This document shows positions 1 through 4,764 of a stretch of 5,239 nucleotides of DNA, piece by piece. The notes below the pieces were generated by a model. That model had not been told where the DNA came from. It was given only the letters and a program-made list of their open reading frames with translations, and did no database searches. The position numbers were made by a program, and so were the translations under genes. Each line of letters begins with the position of its first letter. Position 1 is the stretch's first letter. Source of the DNA: Bacillota bacterium (GTDB lineage: Bacteria; Armatimonadota; Hebobacteria; Hebobacterales; Hebobacteraceae); NCBI GenBank assembly GCA_030668755.1, contig DAOVEW010000124.1, positions 1 to 5,239 of the forward strand. The letters are read 5' to 3'.

Positions 1-1
1 T

Positions 2-23
2 GGCGGGGGACAGAGACCCCGCC
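2..23. repeat. GC-rich hairpin 1 of a three-copy family
   Basis: The arms GGCGGGG (2-8) and CCCCGCC (17-23) are perfectly complementary around an 8-base loop. The right arm is followed by CTACAG, exactly as in hairpin 3. The window begins one base before the left arm, so the left flank cannot be judged. Confidence 0.6.
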
Positions 24-121
24 CTACAGAAGAGGAGCGAGAGGCCAGGCGTTGTGGGGTTTGTGAGACAGCCACCAAGCTCCCGAAAAACCAAGCCCCA
101 AAAGACGCAACCGCCTAATAT

Positions 122-142
122 GGCAGGAGGCAAGCTCCTGCC
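122..142. repeat. GC-rich hairpin 2, possible terminator for the minus-strand gene
   Basis: The arms GGCAGGAG (122-129) and CTCCTGCC (135-142) are perfectly complementary around a 5-base loop. It keeps the GGC/GCC outer base pairs of its neighbours with a different, still complementary interior. Read on the minus strand it lies about 100 bases past the stop of the PfpI/DJ-1 gene and is followed by ATATTA. It could therefore end that transcript, but there is no real U-run. Confidence 0.55.
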
Positions 143-153
143 CAACGGACAGT

Positions 154-175
154 GGCGCGCACAGGCGTGCGCGCC
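154..175. repeat. GC-rich hairpin 3 of a three-copy family
   Basis: The 9-base arms GGCGCGCAC (154-162) and GTGCGCGCC (167-175) are perfectly complementary around the tetraloop AGGC. It is followed by CTACAG, the same right flank as hairpin 1. Hairpins 2 and 3 are only 11 bases apart. The changed interior with kept pairing across the three copies suggests structure, rather than exact sequence, is conserved. Confidence 0.6.
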
Positions 176-239
176 CTACAGCACGGCGACGGGTGGCGGG
201 CATCGGTCCCCTTCGAGCGCGTGAAGGCAGTGCGGGGTT

Positions 240-767
240 CTATCCGGCTGCGCCGAGCTTCTCTATAATCTCCCTCAGGAACGCCGGCAGGTCGTCGGGC
301 GTGCGGGAGGTGATGAGGTTTCCGTCCACAACGACTTCGTTGTCTTCCCACTGGGCGCCGGCGTTGACCATGTCGTCCTTGATGGCGGAGAACGACGTCA
401 TCCGCTTGCCCTTCAGGATTCCCGCCGAGGCCGGCAGCCATCCCGCGTGACAGATCGCCGCGACGACCTTCCCTTTCTCGAACATCTCCCTCACCAGCTT
501 CACCATCGCCTCGTTCCGCCGCATCCGGTCGGGCGCATACCCCCCAGGGATGATCACCGCGTCGAAGTCCTCCGCCGACACCTGGCTCGCCGAGGCGTCC
601 ACCGCCGCCGGGTAGCCGTGCTTGCTCTCGTATTCGTCCTTAGTGCCGGTGCCGATCACCCGCACCTCCGCCCCCGTCTCCTTCAGCCGCAGCAGCGGAT
701 ACCACAGCTCCAGGTCCTCGTACAGGTCCTCCGCGAGGATCGCGACTCGCTTCCCTTGTAGCTCCAT
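240..767 (-). CDS. PfpI/DJ-1 family protein (class I glutamine amidotransferase-like fold)
   Basis: This 175-residue cytoplasmic protein has the size and motif order of the PfpI/YhbO branch of the DJ-1 superfamily, whose members have been described as proteases or as glyoxal/methylglyoxal deglycases in stress defence. Visible motifs are an N-terminal strand plus EDLYEDLELWYP (residues 13-24), VIIPGGYAPD (71-80) and the nucleophile elbow AICHAGW with Cys106-His107 (104-110). These are followed by SFSAIKDDMVNAGAQW (125-140), VVVDGNLITSR (145-155) and a C-terminal helix. The start at 767 is chosen because GGGAGG lies 8 bases upstream and the family is about 165-175 residues long. The frame stays open to 965, but that extension is arginine- and proline-rich and unlike the family. 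The position that aligns by eye with the catalytic Glu of archaeal PfpI appears to be Leu15. Whether it acts as protease, deglycase or chaperone cannot be settled. It is divergent from the phage genes and is probably a host gene or phage-borne metabolic gene. Confidence 0.93.
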   Translation of the reverse strand: MELQGKRVAILAEDLYEDLELWYPLLRLKETGAEVRVIGTGTKDEYESKHGYPAAVDASASQVSAEDFDAVIIPGGYAPDRMRRNEAMVKLVREMFEKGKVVAAICHAGWLPASAGILKGKRMTSFSAIKDDMVNAGAQWEDNEVVVDGNLITSRTPDDLPAFLREIIEKLGAAG

Positions 768-815
768 CTCGGCCGCCTCCCGTCTCTGTGTATCTACCCG
801 CAGGATTCGGGCACT

Positions 816-833
816 TTGCAGGCCCACCTGCAA
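816..833. promoter_or_regulatory. 18-bp dyad upstream of PfpI/DJ-1, possible operator
   Basis: TTGCAGG (816-822) and CCTGCAA (827-833) form a perfect 7+7 dyad with the 4-base spacer CCCA. It is about 50 bases upstream of the PfpI/DJ-1 start. On the minus strand a weak -10-like TAGATA lies between it and the gene (about 790-795). The position would suit a repressor or activator site. No matching copy is seen elsewhere in the window. Confidence 0.35.
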
Positions 834-858
834 CGCGCCTACCTTCAGTGTGTGCTGG

Positions 859-919
859 CGATTTGCGTAGAACCTGCCGGCCCATGGGCCCGGGCGTATC
901 GGGGTCCGAGCGCAAATCG
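859..919. repeat. Nested inverted repeat in the divergent region
   Basis: CGATTTGCG (859-867) and CGCAAATCG (911-919) are perfect 9-base inverted arms with a 43-base spacer. Inside the spacer, GGCCCATGGGCC (879-890) is a perfect 12-base palindrome close to the centre of the outer dyad. GCGATTT of the left arm recurs as a direct copy at 922-928. The arrangement could be a looping operator, a regulator binding array or a recombination site. Nothing in the sequence identifies the binder. Confidence 0.45.
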
Positions 920-985
920 GCGCGATTTCTGCATATCCCGCCACCATAAAAAGCCAGCAGTCCACTGGTTTTTTCGACGATGCTC

Positions 986-1005
986 TTGACAGCGTGCGTT
1001 ATAAT
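986..1005 (+). promoter_or_regulatory. Perfect TTGACA and TATAAT with an 8-base gap
   Basis: TTGACA (986-991) and TATAAT (1000-1005) both match the sigma-70 consensus exactly, but only 8 bases separate them instead of the usual 16-18. No good -35 lies 16-18 bases before TATAAT, and no good -10 lies at that distance after TTGACA. TATAAT alone would place a transcript start near 1012, at the G of the first leader hairpin, about 85 bases before the small terminase start. It may be a real promoter using the -10 only, a promoter with a deletion in the spacer, or coincidence. Confidence 0.35.
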
Positions 1006-1011
1006 ACAGCG

Positions 1012-1063
1012 GGCAGCGTCTGGAGGGGGCGCTGCCTTTGCCATTCTCCGGGCCGATGCCCGG
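1012..1063 (+). promoter_or_regulatory. Two hairpins in the small terminase leader
   Basis: GGCAGCG (1012-1018) pairs with CGCTGCC (1030-1036) around an 11-base loop. CCGGGC (1048-1053) pairs with GCCCGG (1058-1063) around the tetraloop CGAT. Both lie in what would be the 5' leader if transcription starts just after TATAAT at 1000-1005. AAGGAG (1074-1079) follows the second hairpin but sits 17 bases before the chosen ATG. I do not recognise this as any known riboswitch class. GC-rich DNA produces short hairpins by chance. Confidence 0.3.
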
Positions 1064-1096
1064 CTCATCCCTGAAGGAGCTTATCCGGGAACCATC

Positions 1097-1639
1097 ATGG
1101 CTGGAATTGCTGACCTCGAACGGCGTATCCTCCGGGAGCAAGCTTTCTCGCTGCTGGACCGCGGCGAGACCCTGGGGAAGGTGGCGGAGGAGTTGGGGGT
1201 TTCGCCTGGCACGGTTCGCCGGTGGCGTCGAGAGAAGAAGGCGGATGCCGGGTCCGAGGGGGTCCGCGGTCGGACGCCTCTGAGGGGTCGTGCTGTGGAA
1301 GCGATGCTGCGGGCCGAGGCGCCCGCCGTGGCGCGGGTGCTGCTGGACCTGGCGAAGGAGGGGGATGTGCGGGCGGCGGGGCTGGTGGTGAGGCTGCTCG
1401 GCAACACCCTTGGTCGTTCGGAGGCAAGCGATGATACCGACGAAAGCGCGGCGGCCGCGGAACTCGAGCGAGAGCTCAGGTCCCTGCCGCCCGCCGTCGT
1501 TTCGGAGATTGTGGGCCTGCTGGCGCAGGCTGACCCAGCATCAGCGGACGCAAGTCGCGGCAGCGGCGCGCCGACGGGTGGCGGAGACCGAGGACCCGGC
1601 GGCCTACCTTGGCAGGAGGAGGATTCTCCACCCGACTAG
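1097..1639 (+). CDS. Phage terminase small subunit-like, HTH protein
   Basis: This 180-residue protein directly precedes and overlaps the large terminase, the usual place of the small subunit, which recognises viral DNA and loads it onto the motor. Residues 8-22 form a helix and 24-45 a clear helix-turn-helix (ETLGKVAEELGVSPGTVRRW). A second helical segment covers about 75-107 (ARVLLDLAKEGDVRAAGLVV), and an acidic-to-helical stretch about 114-144 may serve oligomerisation. The last 36 residues are Gly/Ser/Pro/Asp-rich and look non-native, because the coding signal has moved to the large-subunit frame. The start at 1097 is chosen because the N-terminus then begins just before the first helix; GGGA at 1087-1090 is a weak ribosome site. 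The frame is open to 980, but that would start upstream of the leader and adds no domain. Assignment rests on gene order and HTH; a transcription regulator is the alternative. Confidence 0.72.
   Translation: MAGIADLERRILREQAFSLLDRGETLGKVAEELGVSPGTVRRWRREKKADAGSEGVRGRTPLRGRAVEAMLRAEAPAVARVLLDLAKEGDVRAAGLVVRLLGNTLGRSEASDDTDESAAAAELERELRSLPPAVVSEIVGLLAQADPASADASRGSGAPTGGGDRGPGGLPWQEEDSPPD
1420..1424 (+). promoter_or_regulatory. Ribosome site inside terS that supports the terL start
   Basis: GGAGG lies 6 bases before ATG 1431, ideal spacing, inside the small subunit gene. It is the best-placed ribosome site for any large-subunit start candidate. The in-frame TTG at 1509 has GGAG only 1 base away, and the GTG at 1578 has no recognisable site. 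GGAGG is common in GC-rich coding DNA, so this supports the start but does not prove it. Confidence 0.5.
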
Positions 1640-2900
1640 GGGCAAAGTGCCGTTCGCGCTCTACCCGTACCAGCACGCTCTGCTTGCGTCGCGTGCCCCC
1701 CAGCGCATCATCGTGAAGGCGCGCCAGGTGGGCGTCTCCCAGCTCGTCGCAGGAGAGGCGCTCTTCCTGGCCAAGCACTTCGACGGCGTGACCGTGCTCT
1801 TCGTCAGTCGGAATCTGCCCGCCGCCCAGCACCTCCAGCGCATGGTGTACCGGCTCATGGACTCCGACGTCAACCTCCCGCCGGTCGTCCGGCGCAACGA
1901 CGCGGAGCTGGTGCTGGGAAACGATTCCGTGATCCGGAGCCTGCCGGCGACGGAGGACACGGGGCGCACCTTTGCGGCGACCGCGGTCTACCTCGACGAG
2001 TTCGCCCATATGCCGTGGGCCGACCGGATCTACCAGGCCGTCGCGCCGTGCGCCGCCCGCGGCGGCCGGCTGACGATTGTCTCCACGCCGTACGGCAAGG
2101 CCAACGCGTTCTACCGCCTCTGGCAGGAGAGCGTCCTCGGGCGCCGGTCGTTCGCCCGCTTCCGAATACACTGGGCCGAGTGCCCCGAGTACAACCCGGA
2201 GGGCTTCCACCTGGCCGACCCGGAGGCGCGGCGGCGGCTCGGGGAACACAGCCAGTGGTGCCGCGCTCAGCGGCCGCGGTTCACCGACGAGCAGTGGGCC
2301 CAGGAGTACGAGTGCGACTTCGCCGGGTCTTCGGCCCTGGTCTACCGCGAGTTCGACCCCGAGGTCCACGTCGGCGAGTTTCGGTACAACCTGGAGTGGC
2401 CGACCTTCGCCGGCCAGGATTTCGGCTACGTCAACCCCTCCGTCGCGCTGCTCATCCAGGTCAGCCCGTCGGAGGAGGTGTTCGTCATCCGCGAGCACTA
2501 CCACACGAACCGGTCCGTGTCCGAGCTTGCCCGCGAGGTCTACCGTCCGGCCTGCAGCCGGCATGAGGTAGGGGCTTGGTACTGCGACCCCTCCGGCCGG
2601 TCGGAGATCGCCGAGCTGCGGGCCGTGGGGATTCCTGCGGTCGCTCGCAGGTCCACCGTCGAGGAGGGTGTGCTCGCGGTCAGGAAACTCCTGCGCCCCC
2701 CGGTCGGCGGCCGCCCGCGACTCCACATCGACAGACGCTGCGTGCGGCTGATCGCAGAGATGAGCACCTACGCCTACCGCGAGGGAACCGATCGGGTCGA
2801 CAAGAATCAGAGCGACCACGGCCCGGACGCCCTGCGCTACTTCGTCGTGAACCACTGGCGCGGCGCCGTAGCATCGGAGCCGCTGGCGCTGCGAGAGTAG
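1431..2900 (+). CDS. Phage terminase large subunit (packaging ATPase/nuclease)
   Basis: This 489-residue protein is the motor that pumps DNA into the procapsid and cuts the concatemer. In order: a Q-motif-like YPYQHALL (78-85), an ATP-binding loop KARQVGVS (96-103), Walker B with catalytic Glu, VYLDEFAH (186-193), and the coupling motif STP (218-220). The RNase H-like nuclease follows with GQDFGY (Asp330), CDPSGRSE (Asp386) and HGPDALRY (463-470, Asp466). The ATP loop has Lys at its first position and Val where many P-loops have GKS/T, a variant known among terminases. Start choice is uncertain. ATG 1431 has a good ribosome site, but the first 33 residues are Arg/Pro/Ser-rich, and convincing sequence begins near LTQHQRTQV (1530 onward). 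TTG 1410, TTG 1509 and GTG 1578 are alternatives, and a frameshifted fusion with the preceding gene is possible. It is normally followed by the portal gene; here three cargo-like genes intervene. Confidence 0.92.
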   Translation: MIPTKARRPRNSSESSGPCRPPSFRRLWACWRRLTQHQRTQVAAAARRRVAETEDPAAYLGRRRILHPTRGKVPFALYPYQHALLASRAPQRIIVKARQVGVSQLVAGEALFLAKHFDGVTVLFVSRNLPAAQHLQRMVYRLMDSDVNLPPVVRRNDAELVLGNDSVIRSLPATEDTGRTFAATAVYLDEFAHMPWADRIYQAVAPCAARGGRLTIVSTPYGKANAFYRLWQESVLGRRSFARFRIHWAECPEYNPEGFHLADPEARRRLGEHSQWCRAQRPRFTDEQWAQEYECDFAGSSALVYREFDPEVHVGEFRYNLEWPTFAGQDFGYVNPSVALLIQVSPSEEVFVIREHYHTNRSVSELAREVYRPACSRHEVGAWYCDPSGRSEIAELRAVGIPAVARRSTVEEGVLAVRKLLRPPVGGRPRLHIDRRCVRLIAEMSTYAYREGTDRVDKNQSDHGPDALRYFVVNHWRGAVASEPLALRE

Positions 2901-2913
2901 CTCACAGCGCTAG

Positions 2914-2942
2914 TTGACACGGAGGCTCAGACATGGTAGCTT
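2914..2942 (+). promoter_or_regulatory. Candidate promoter of the cargo cassette
   Basis: TTGACA (2914-2919) is a perfect -35. Seventeen bases later TAGCTT (2937-2942) is a partial -10 keeping the key T, A and final T, preceded by TGG at 2934-2936, an extended -10 element. It starts 13 bases past the large terminase stop and points into the three-gene block. Transcription would begin near 2949 and leave a leader of about 190 bases. It would let the cassette be expressed independently of the late packaging genes. The -10 match is weak. Confidence 0.45.
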
Positions 2943-3140
2943 CCTCGTGGGAGGACCACAAACTGCCGGCTGATGACTCCAGCCGGTGCTCTCTATGGCA
3001 CTCGTCACGACTTGCGCTAGTGCACCCACCCTCTGATCCTCCGAATCCTGTGGAAGAACCCATTGAAGGATCGCACGGCTCTCCGCGGAACCATTCCGCA
3101 GGCCATGCATCCTGGTGCTTGGCCTTGAGGGATCGAGCCG
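2943..3140 (+). other. Leader before the cassette, with short hairpins
   Basis: No convincing gene is seen. A 75-codon frame starting at ATG 2933 has GGAGG at 2921-2925, but its product is rich in Ser, His and Pro and resembles no domain. It overlaps the -10 element and the first cassette gene. Small perfect hairpins are present: CCGGCT (2966-2971) with AGCCGG (2981-2986), and GCGGAA (3085-3090) with TTCCGC (3094-3099) on a 3-base loop. The leader could be a regulatory UTR or remnant sequence from insertion. Confidence 0.4.
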
Positions 3141-3827
3141 ATGGCACTGGACCTCTTTGACCTGAGTAAAACAGAGTGTCGCTTCCTGTGCTGCTGCACG
3201 CCCGTTCGGGGCCTGGGGCGGAAGGTCCAGACGCTGCGAAAGCAGTATCCTCCCGCAAACGAGGCCGATACTGCCGCAGAGATCGCCGAGGACATTGCGA
3301 CTCCCAGCGGCGGACGCCTTTATGCCGCGGCCTTTCTGCGTCGGACAGGAGGCGGGCCGAGCACGCGTTATACCCTCCAGTTCTTGCTACGCATCAGGCG
3401 CGCGGGCGACGGGGCCCGCCGACGCCGGGGAGCCAGGTCCGGGCCCGGAGGACGCCAGTTCCTGGCCTTCGTGGATGAGGTGCTCCCGAAACGAAGGCAG
3501 CCGAGGTCCGTCAGGATTTGTGCAGAGCTTCGCTACGATCTGGCGCAGAAGCGTCCGGTGTTCAACCTCCCGGTTCAGCTCGTCAGTGAAAGAGACAAGG
3601 ACAAGAAACTTAGTGGTGCCCGCCTAAGCGGCATAGAGCTGTCATTTCACGGGGAGGATAGCCCCTTCGATCACTTTCGCATTGCAGTGACGGAGGCGCC
3701 TGACCGCGTGTGGCTGTGGTTCGGTGCCAGAGAAAGGGTCTCGCTCGGAGATGACCCAGTGGGCGTAGCGTACGCCCGCGCGAGGGAGATTGCTGCACTC
3801 TTCCTCGAGGAGGTGAAACTACGATGA
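3141..3827 (+). CDS. Uncharacterised 228-residue protein, first gene of the cassette
   Basis: I do not recognise this protein. It has no signal peptide or membrane segment, so it is probably cytoplasmic. A Cys-rich patch lies at the N-terminus (Cys13, 17, 18, 19). Residues 41-52 are a short acidic helix, and 59-87 alternate in a strand-like way (LYAAAFL, YTLQFLLRI). A basic low-complexity insert covers about 87-104. Residues 107-200 look mixed alpha/beta, with strands near QFLAFVDEV, SVRICAELRYDL, RLSGIELSF, DHFRIAVTE and RVWLWFGA, and the protein ends in the helix AYARAREIAALFLEEVK (210-226). GAGG at 3127-3130 stands about 10 bases before the ATG, an acceptable ribosome site. Its stop overlaps the next gene's ATG (ATGA), implying translational coupling. 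G+C is uneven: 42 and 44 of 60 bases in lines 3361 and 3421, against 35 and 31 of 60 in lines 3541 and 3601. A partner, sensor or inhibitor role is only inferred from gene order. Confidence 0.7.
   Translation: MALDLFDLSKTECRFLCCCTPVRGLGRKVQTLRKQYPPANEADTAAEIAEDIATPSGGRLYAAAFLRRTGGGPSTRYTLQFLLRIRRAGDGARRRRGARSGPGGRQFLAFVDEVLPKRRQPRSVRICAELRYDLAQKRPVFNLPVQLVSERDKDKKLSGARLSGIELSFHGEDSPFDHFRIAVTEAPDRVWLWFGARERVSLGDDPVGVAYARAREIAALFLEEVKLR
3808..3816 (+). promoter_or_regulatory. Near-perfect Shine-Dalgarno for the second cassette gene
   Basis: AGGAGGTGA is fully complementary to the 3' end of 16S rRNA and sits 7 bases before ATG 3824, inside the last codons of the first gene. Together with the ATGA overlap it predicts efficient, coupled translation of the second protein. 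It fixes the start at 3824. Confidence 0.75.
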
Positions 3828-4306
3828 CAGCGGATTGCGTTGTGCTGGACCCTGAGTGTGCCGGAGGCGAAGGGCCGGGCGAGGCCGCGACCTGGTGGAC
3901 GACCTGGAGTCGCAGCGAGGTGGGTGACCAGTTCCGGCCTATCGCGGGGACACCCCGGCTGATTAGCAGCGAACCGCGGCTGTGGGCAGATTTGTTTAAT
4001 GTGAGCCGCGCCGTCCTTCTCAGCCTTGCTGTAAATCGCTTTGTTGGCGCAGTCAGCAACGTTCGCGAGGTCACAGAGGTCGTCCTTTTCGAGGATGCCG
4101 AGGGTGCTCACATTTGGACCCTGCTAAGCCACCACGACTATGATGCGGAGACTGTCGTGCTTGAGGCGCGCATGGAGCTGGAAGACGAGTGGACGGGTTC
4201 CGAGCTCGACATGTTCTCACTTGCTTGTAGCCGCGAGGAGTTCGAGTCTCAGCTACCGGCCGCCTTCCTGCGGCTCTATGTGAAGCCACGCCAGGCGACT
4301 CCTTGA
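3824..4306 (+). CDS. Uncharacterised protein, possible degenerate minimal nucleotidyltransferase
   Basis: This 160-residue protein is not confidently recognised. The start is well supported by a near-perfect ribosome site and the ATGA overlap. The first 50 residues look poorly structured. After that the predicted order is: long helix (51-80), strand EVTEVVLFEDAEG (82-94), strand HIWTLLSHH (96-104), helix DAETVVLEARMELEDEW (107-123), strand SELDMFSLA (126-134), and a C-terminal helix (136-152). This alpha-beta-beta-alpha-beta order is that of minimal nucleotidyltransferases (MNT). However, the GSxxxG loop is replaced by FEDAEG and the DxD strand by HIWTL; only LDMF (Asp129) recalls a third acidic strand. 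If related, it would be catalytically dead. It is followed closely by a HEPN-like gene, the classic partner of MNT proteins in toxin-antitoxin pairs. Its G+C (34, 33 and 34 of 60 in lines 3961-4140) is below that of terL. The fold call is my by-eye inference. Confidence 0.72.
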   Translation: MTADCVVLDPECAGGEGPGEAATWWTTWSRSEVGDQFRPIAGTPRLISSEPRLWADLFNVSRAVLLSLAVNRFVGAVSNVREVTEVVLFEDAEGAHIWTLLSHHDYDAETVVLEARMELEDEWTGSELDMFSLACSREEFESQLPAAFLRLYVKPRQATP

Positions 4307-4310
4307 CCTC

Positions 4311-4316
4311 GGAGGT
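4311..4316 (+). promoter_or_regulatory. Ribosome site that favours GTG 4326 over ATG 4317
   Basis: GGAGGT directly touches ATG 4317, leaving no spacer, so that ATG is a poor start. The in-frame GTG at 4326 lies 9 bases after the site, normal spacing. This moves the HEPN-like protein start three codons downstream and leaves 19 bases after the second gene's stop. Confidence 0.6.
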
Positions 4317-4325
4317 ATGCCCCGG

Positions 4326-4730
4326 GTGCCCTGCGTCAGCGACCACATTGCCAACGCGAAGCACAACAGGTCGGCAGTCGGCGTTCTTGATGCGCGCGGC
4401 CCCAGCTATGCCGACTGGGTCATCGTCCTCTACTACTACGTCATCATCCACCTGATCGAGGCCGCCTTGGCTGACAGAGGGGAACACAGTCAAGATCACA
4501 GGGACCGCAGGGATCGCTTGGAAAGGCAATTTGGCAGGAACTGGCGGCAAAAGTATCAGCACCTAGGCGACATCACCCGCGAACTGCGCTACCAGTGCAA
4601 GAAGCCCGATCAGAAGTACCTGAACACAGTGATGTCGCGGGCCGTGGGGCCATTCCTGAAGTACTTCTGCCGCATATTGCAGGCTCATGACCCTGCGGGT
4701 GATCTGACTCGGGAGTTGCTGCCGACTTAG
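4326..4730 (+). CDS. HEPN-like domain protein
   Basis: This small, probably all-helical cytoplasmic protein has 134 residues from GTG 4326 (137 from ATG 4317; numbering here from 4326). Visible pattern: helix with DHIANAKHN (6-14), helix ADWVIVLYYYVIIHLIEAALA (29-49) with aromatic/His-Glu signature, a charged link with HSQDHRDRRDRL (54-65), and LGDITRELRYQ (80-90). The C-terminal helix is YLNTVMSRAVGPFLKYFCRIL (98-118). The DW...YY...H...EA block and the S/TREaRY-like motif recall HEPN domains, many of which are RNases of toxin-antitoxin, abortive-infection and CRISPR systems. The usual R-x4-6-H catalytic motif is not present at RELRYQC. An R-x6-H occurs at residues 51-58 but outside the usual position, so RNase activity is doubtful. 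It follows the second gene by 19 bases, apparently the last gene of the operon, before a stem-loop. HEPN assignment is by pattern recognition only. Confidence 0.75.
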   Translation: MPCVSDHIANAKHNRSAVGVLDARGPSYADWVIVLYYYVIIHLIEAALADRGEHSQDHRDRRDRLERQFGRNWRQKYQHLGDITRELRYQCKKPDQKYLNTVMSRAVGPFLKYFCRILQAHDPAGDLTRELLPT

Positions 4731-4764
4731 ACCTCTCCAAGGGCCGCCCACGACCGACGTCATG

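Larger units (their letters stand above)
1..239. other. Gene-free flank with three hairpins
   Basis: No convincing gene is seen on either strand downstream of the PfpI/DJ-1 gene. The stretch carries three GC-rich inverted repeats at 2-23, 122-142 and 154-175, listed separately. The rest (about 30-120 and 176-239) shows no recognisable motif. Short open frames here have arginine-rich, low-complexity translations typical of chance frames in GC-rich DNA. Confidence 0.6.
768..1096. other. Divergent intergenic region between PfpI/DJ-1 and terminase genes
   Basis: This stretch of about 330 bases separates a minus-strand gene from a plus-strand gene, so it should hold control elements for both. It contains a dyad near the PfpI/DJ-1 start (816-833), a nested inverted repeat (859-919), promoter-like hexamers (986-1005) and two hairpins (1012-1063). 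No tRNA or integrase is seen. Open frames crossing it lack family resemblance and sensible ribosome sites. If the PfpI/DJ-1 gene is chromosomal, a phage/host boundary might lie here, but no attachment-site repeat can be recognised with only one side visible. Confidence 0.5.

Noticed and set aside
1..180. CRISPR array or tRNA in the hairpin-rich flank
   Set aside because: The repeats differ in sequence and spacing, so they are not CRISPR repeats; no cloverleaf or T-loop motif is visible.
768..965. N-terminal extension of the PfpI/DJ-1 frame to 965
   Set aside because: The extension reads as Arg/Pro-rich filler, exceeds the family length, and the ATG at 767 has a well-spaced GGGAGG site.
1012..1063. 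Known riboswitch in the small terminase leader
   Set aside because: Compared from memory with several common classes such as fluoride, guanidine, c-di-GMP and glutamine; none of their conserved cores is present.
980..1096. Upstream start of the small terminase at ATG 980
   Set aside because: It would begin before the promoter-like hexamers and translate the leader hairpins; no ribosome site or domain supports it.
2015..2571. Two further plus-strand frames inside the large terminase
   Set aside because: Both are out-of-frame shadows with Arg/Pro/Ser-rich translations and no ribosome sites.
1476..2855. Long minus-strand frame (459 codons) opposite the large terminase
   Set aside because: It is the antisense shadow of a confidently identified terminase in GC-rich DNA; its translation is low-complexity and has no motifs.
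2933..3160. 75-codon gene with GGAGG upstream
   Set aside because: Composition is Ser/His/Pro-rich without domain resemblance, and it overlaps both the promoter -10 and the next gene; kept only as an observation.
3610..4111. Minus-strand frames opposite the first and second cassette genes
   Set aside because: They oppose plus-strand genes with strong ribosome sites and coupling, and their own products look like chance sequence.
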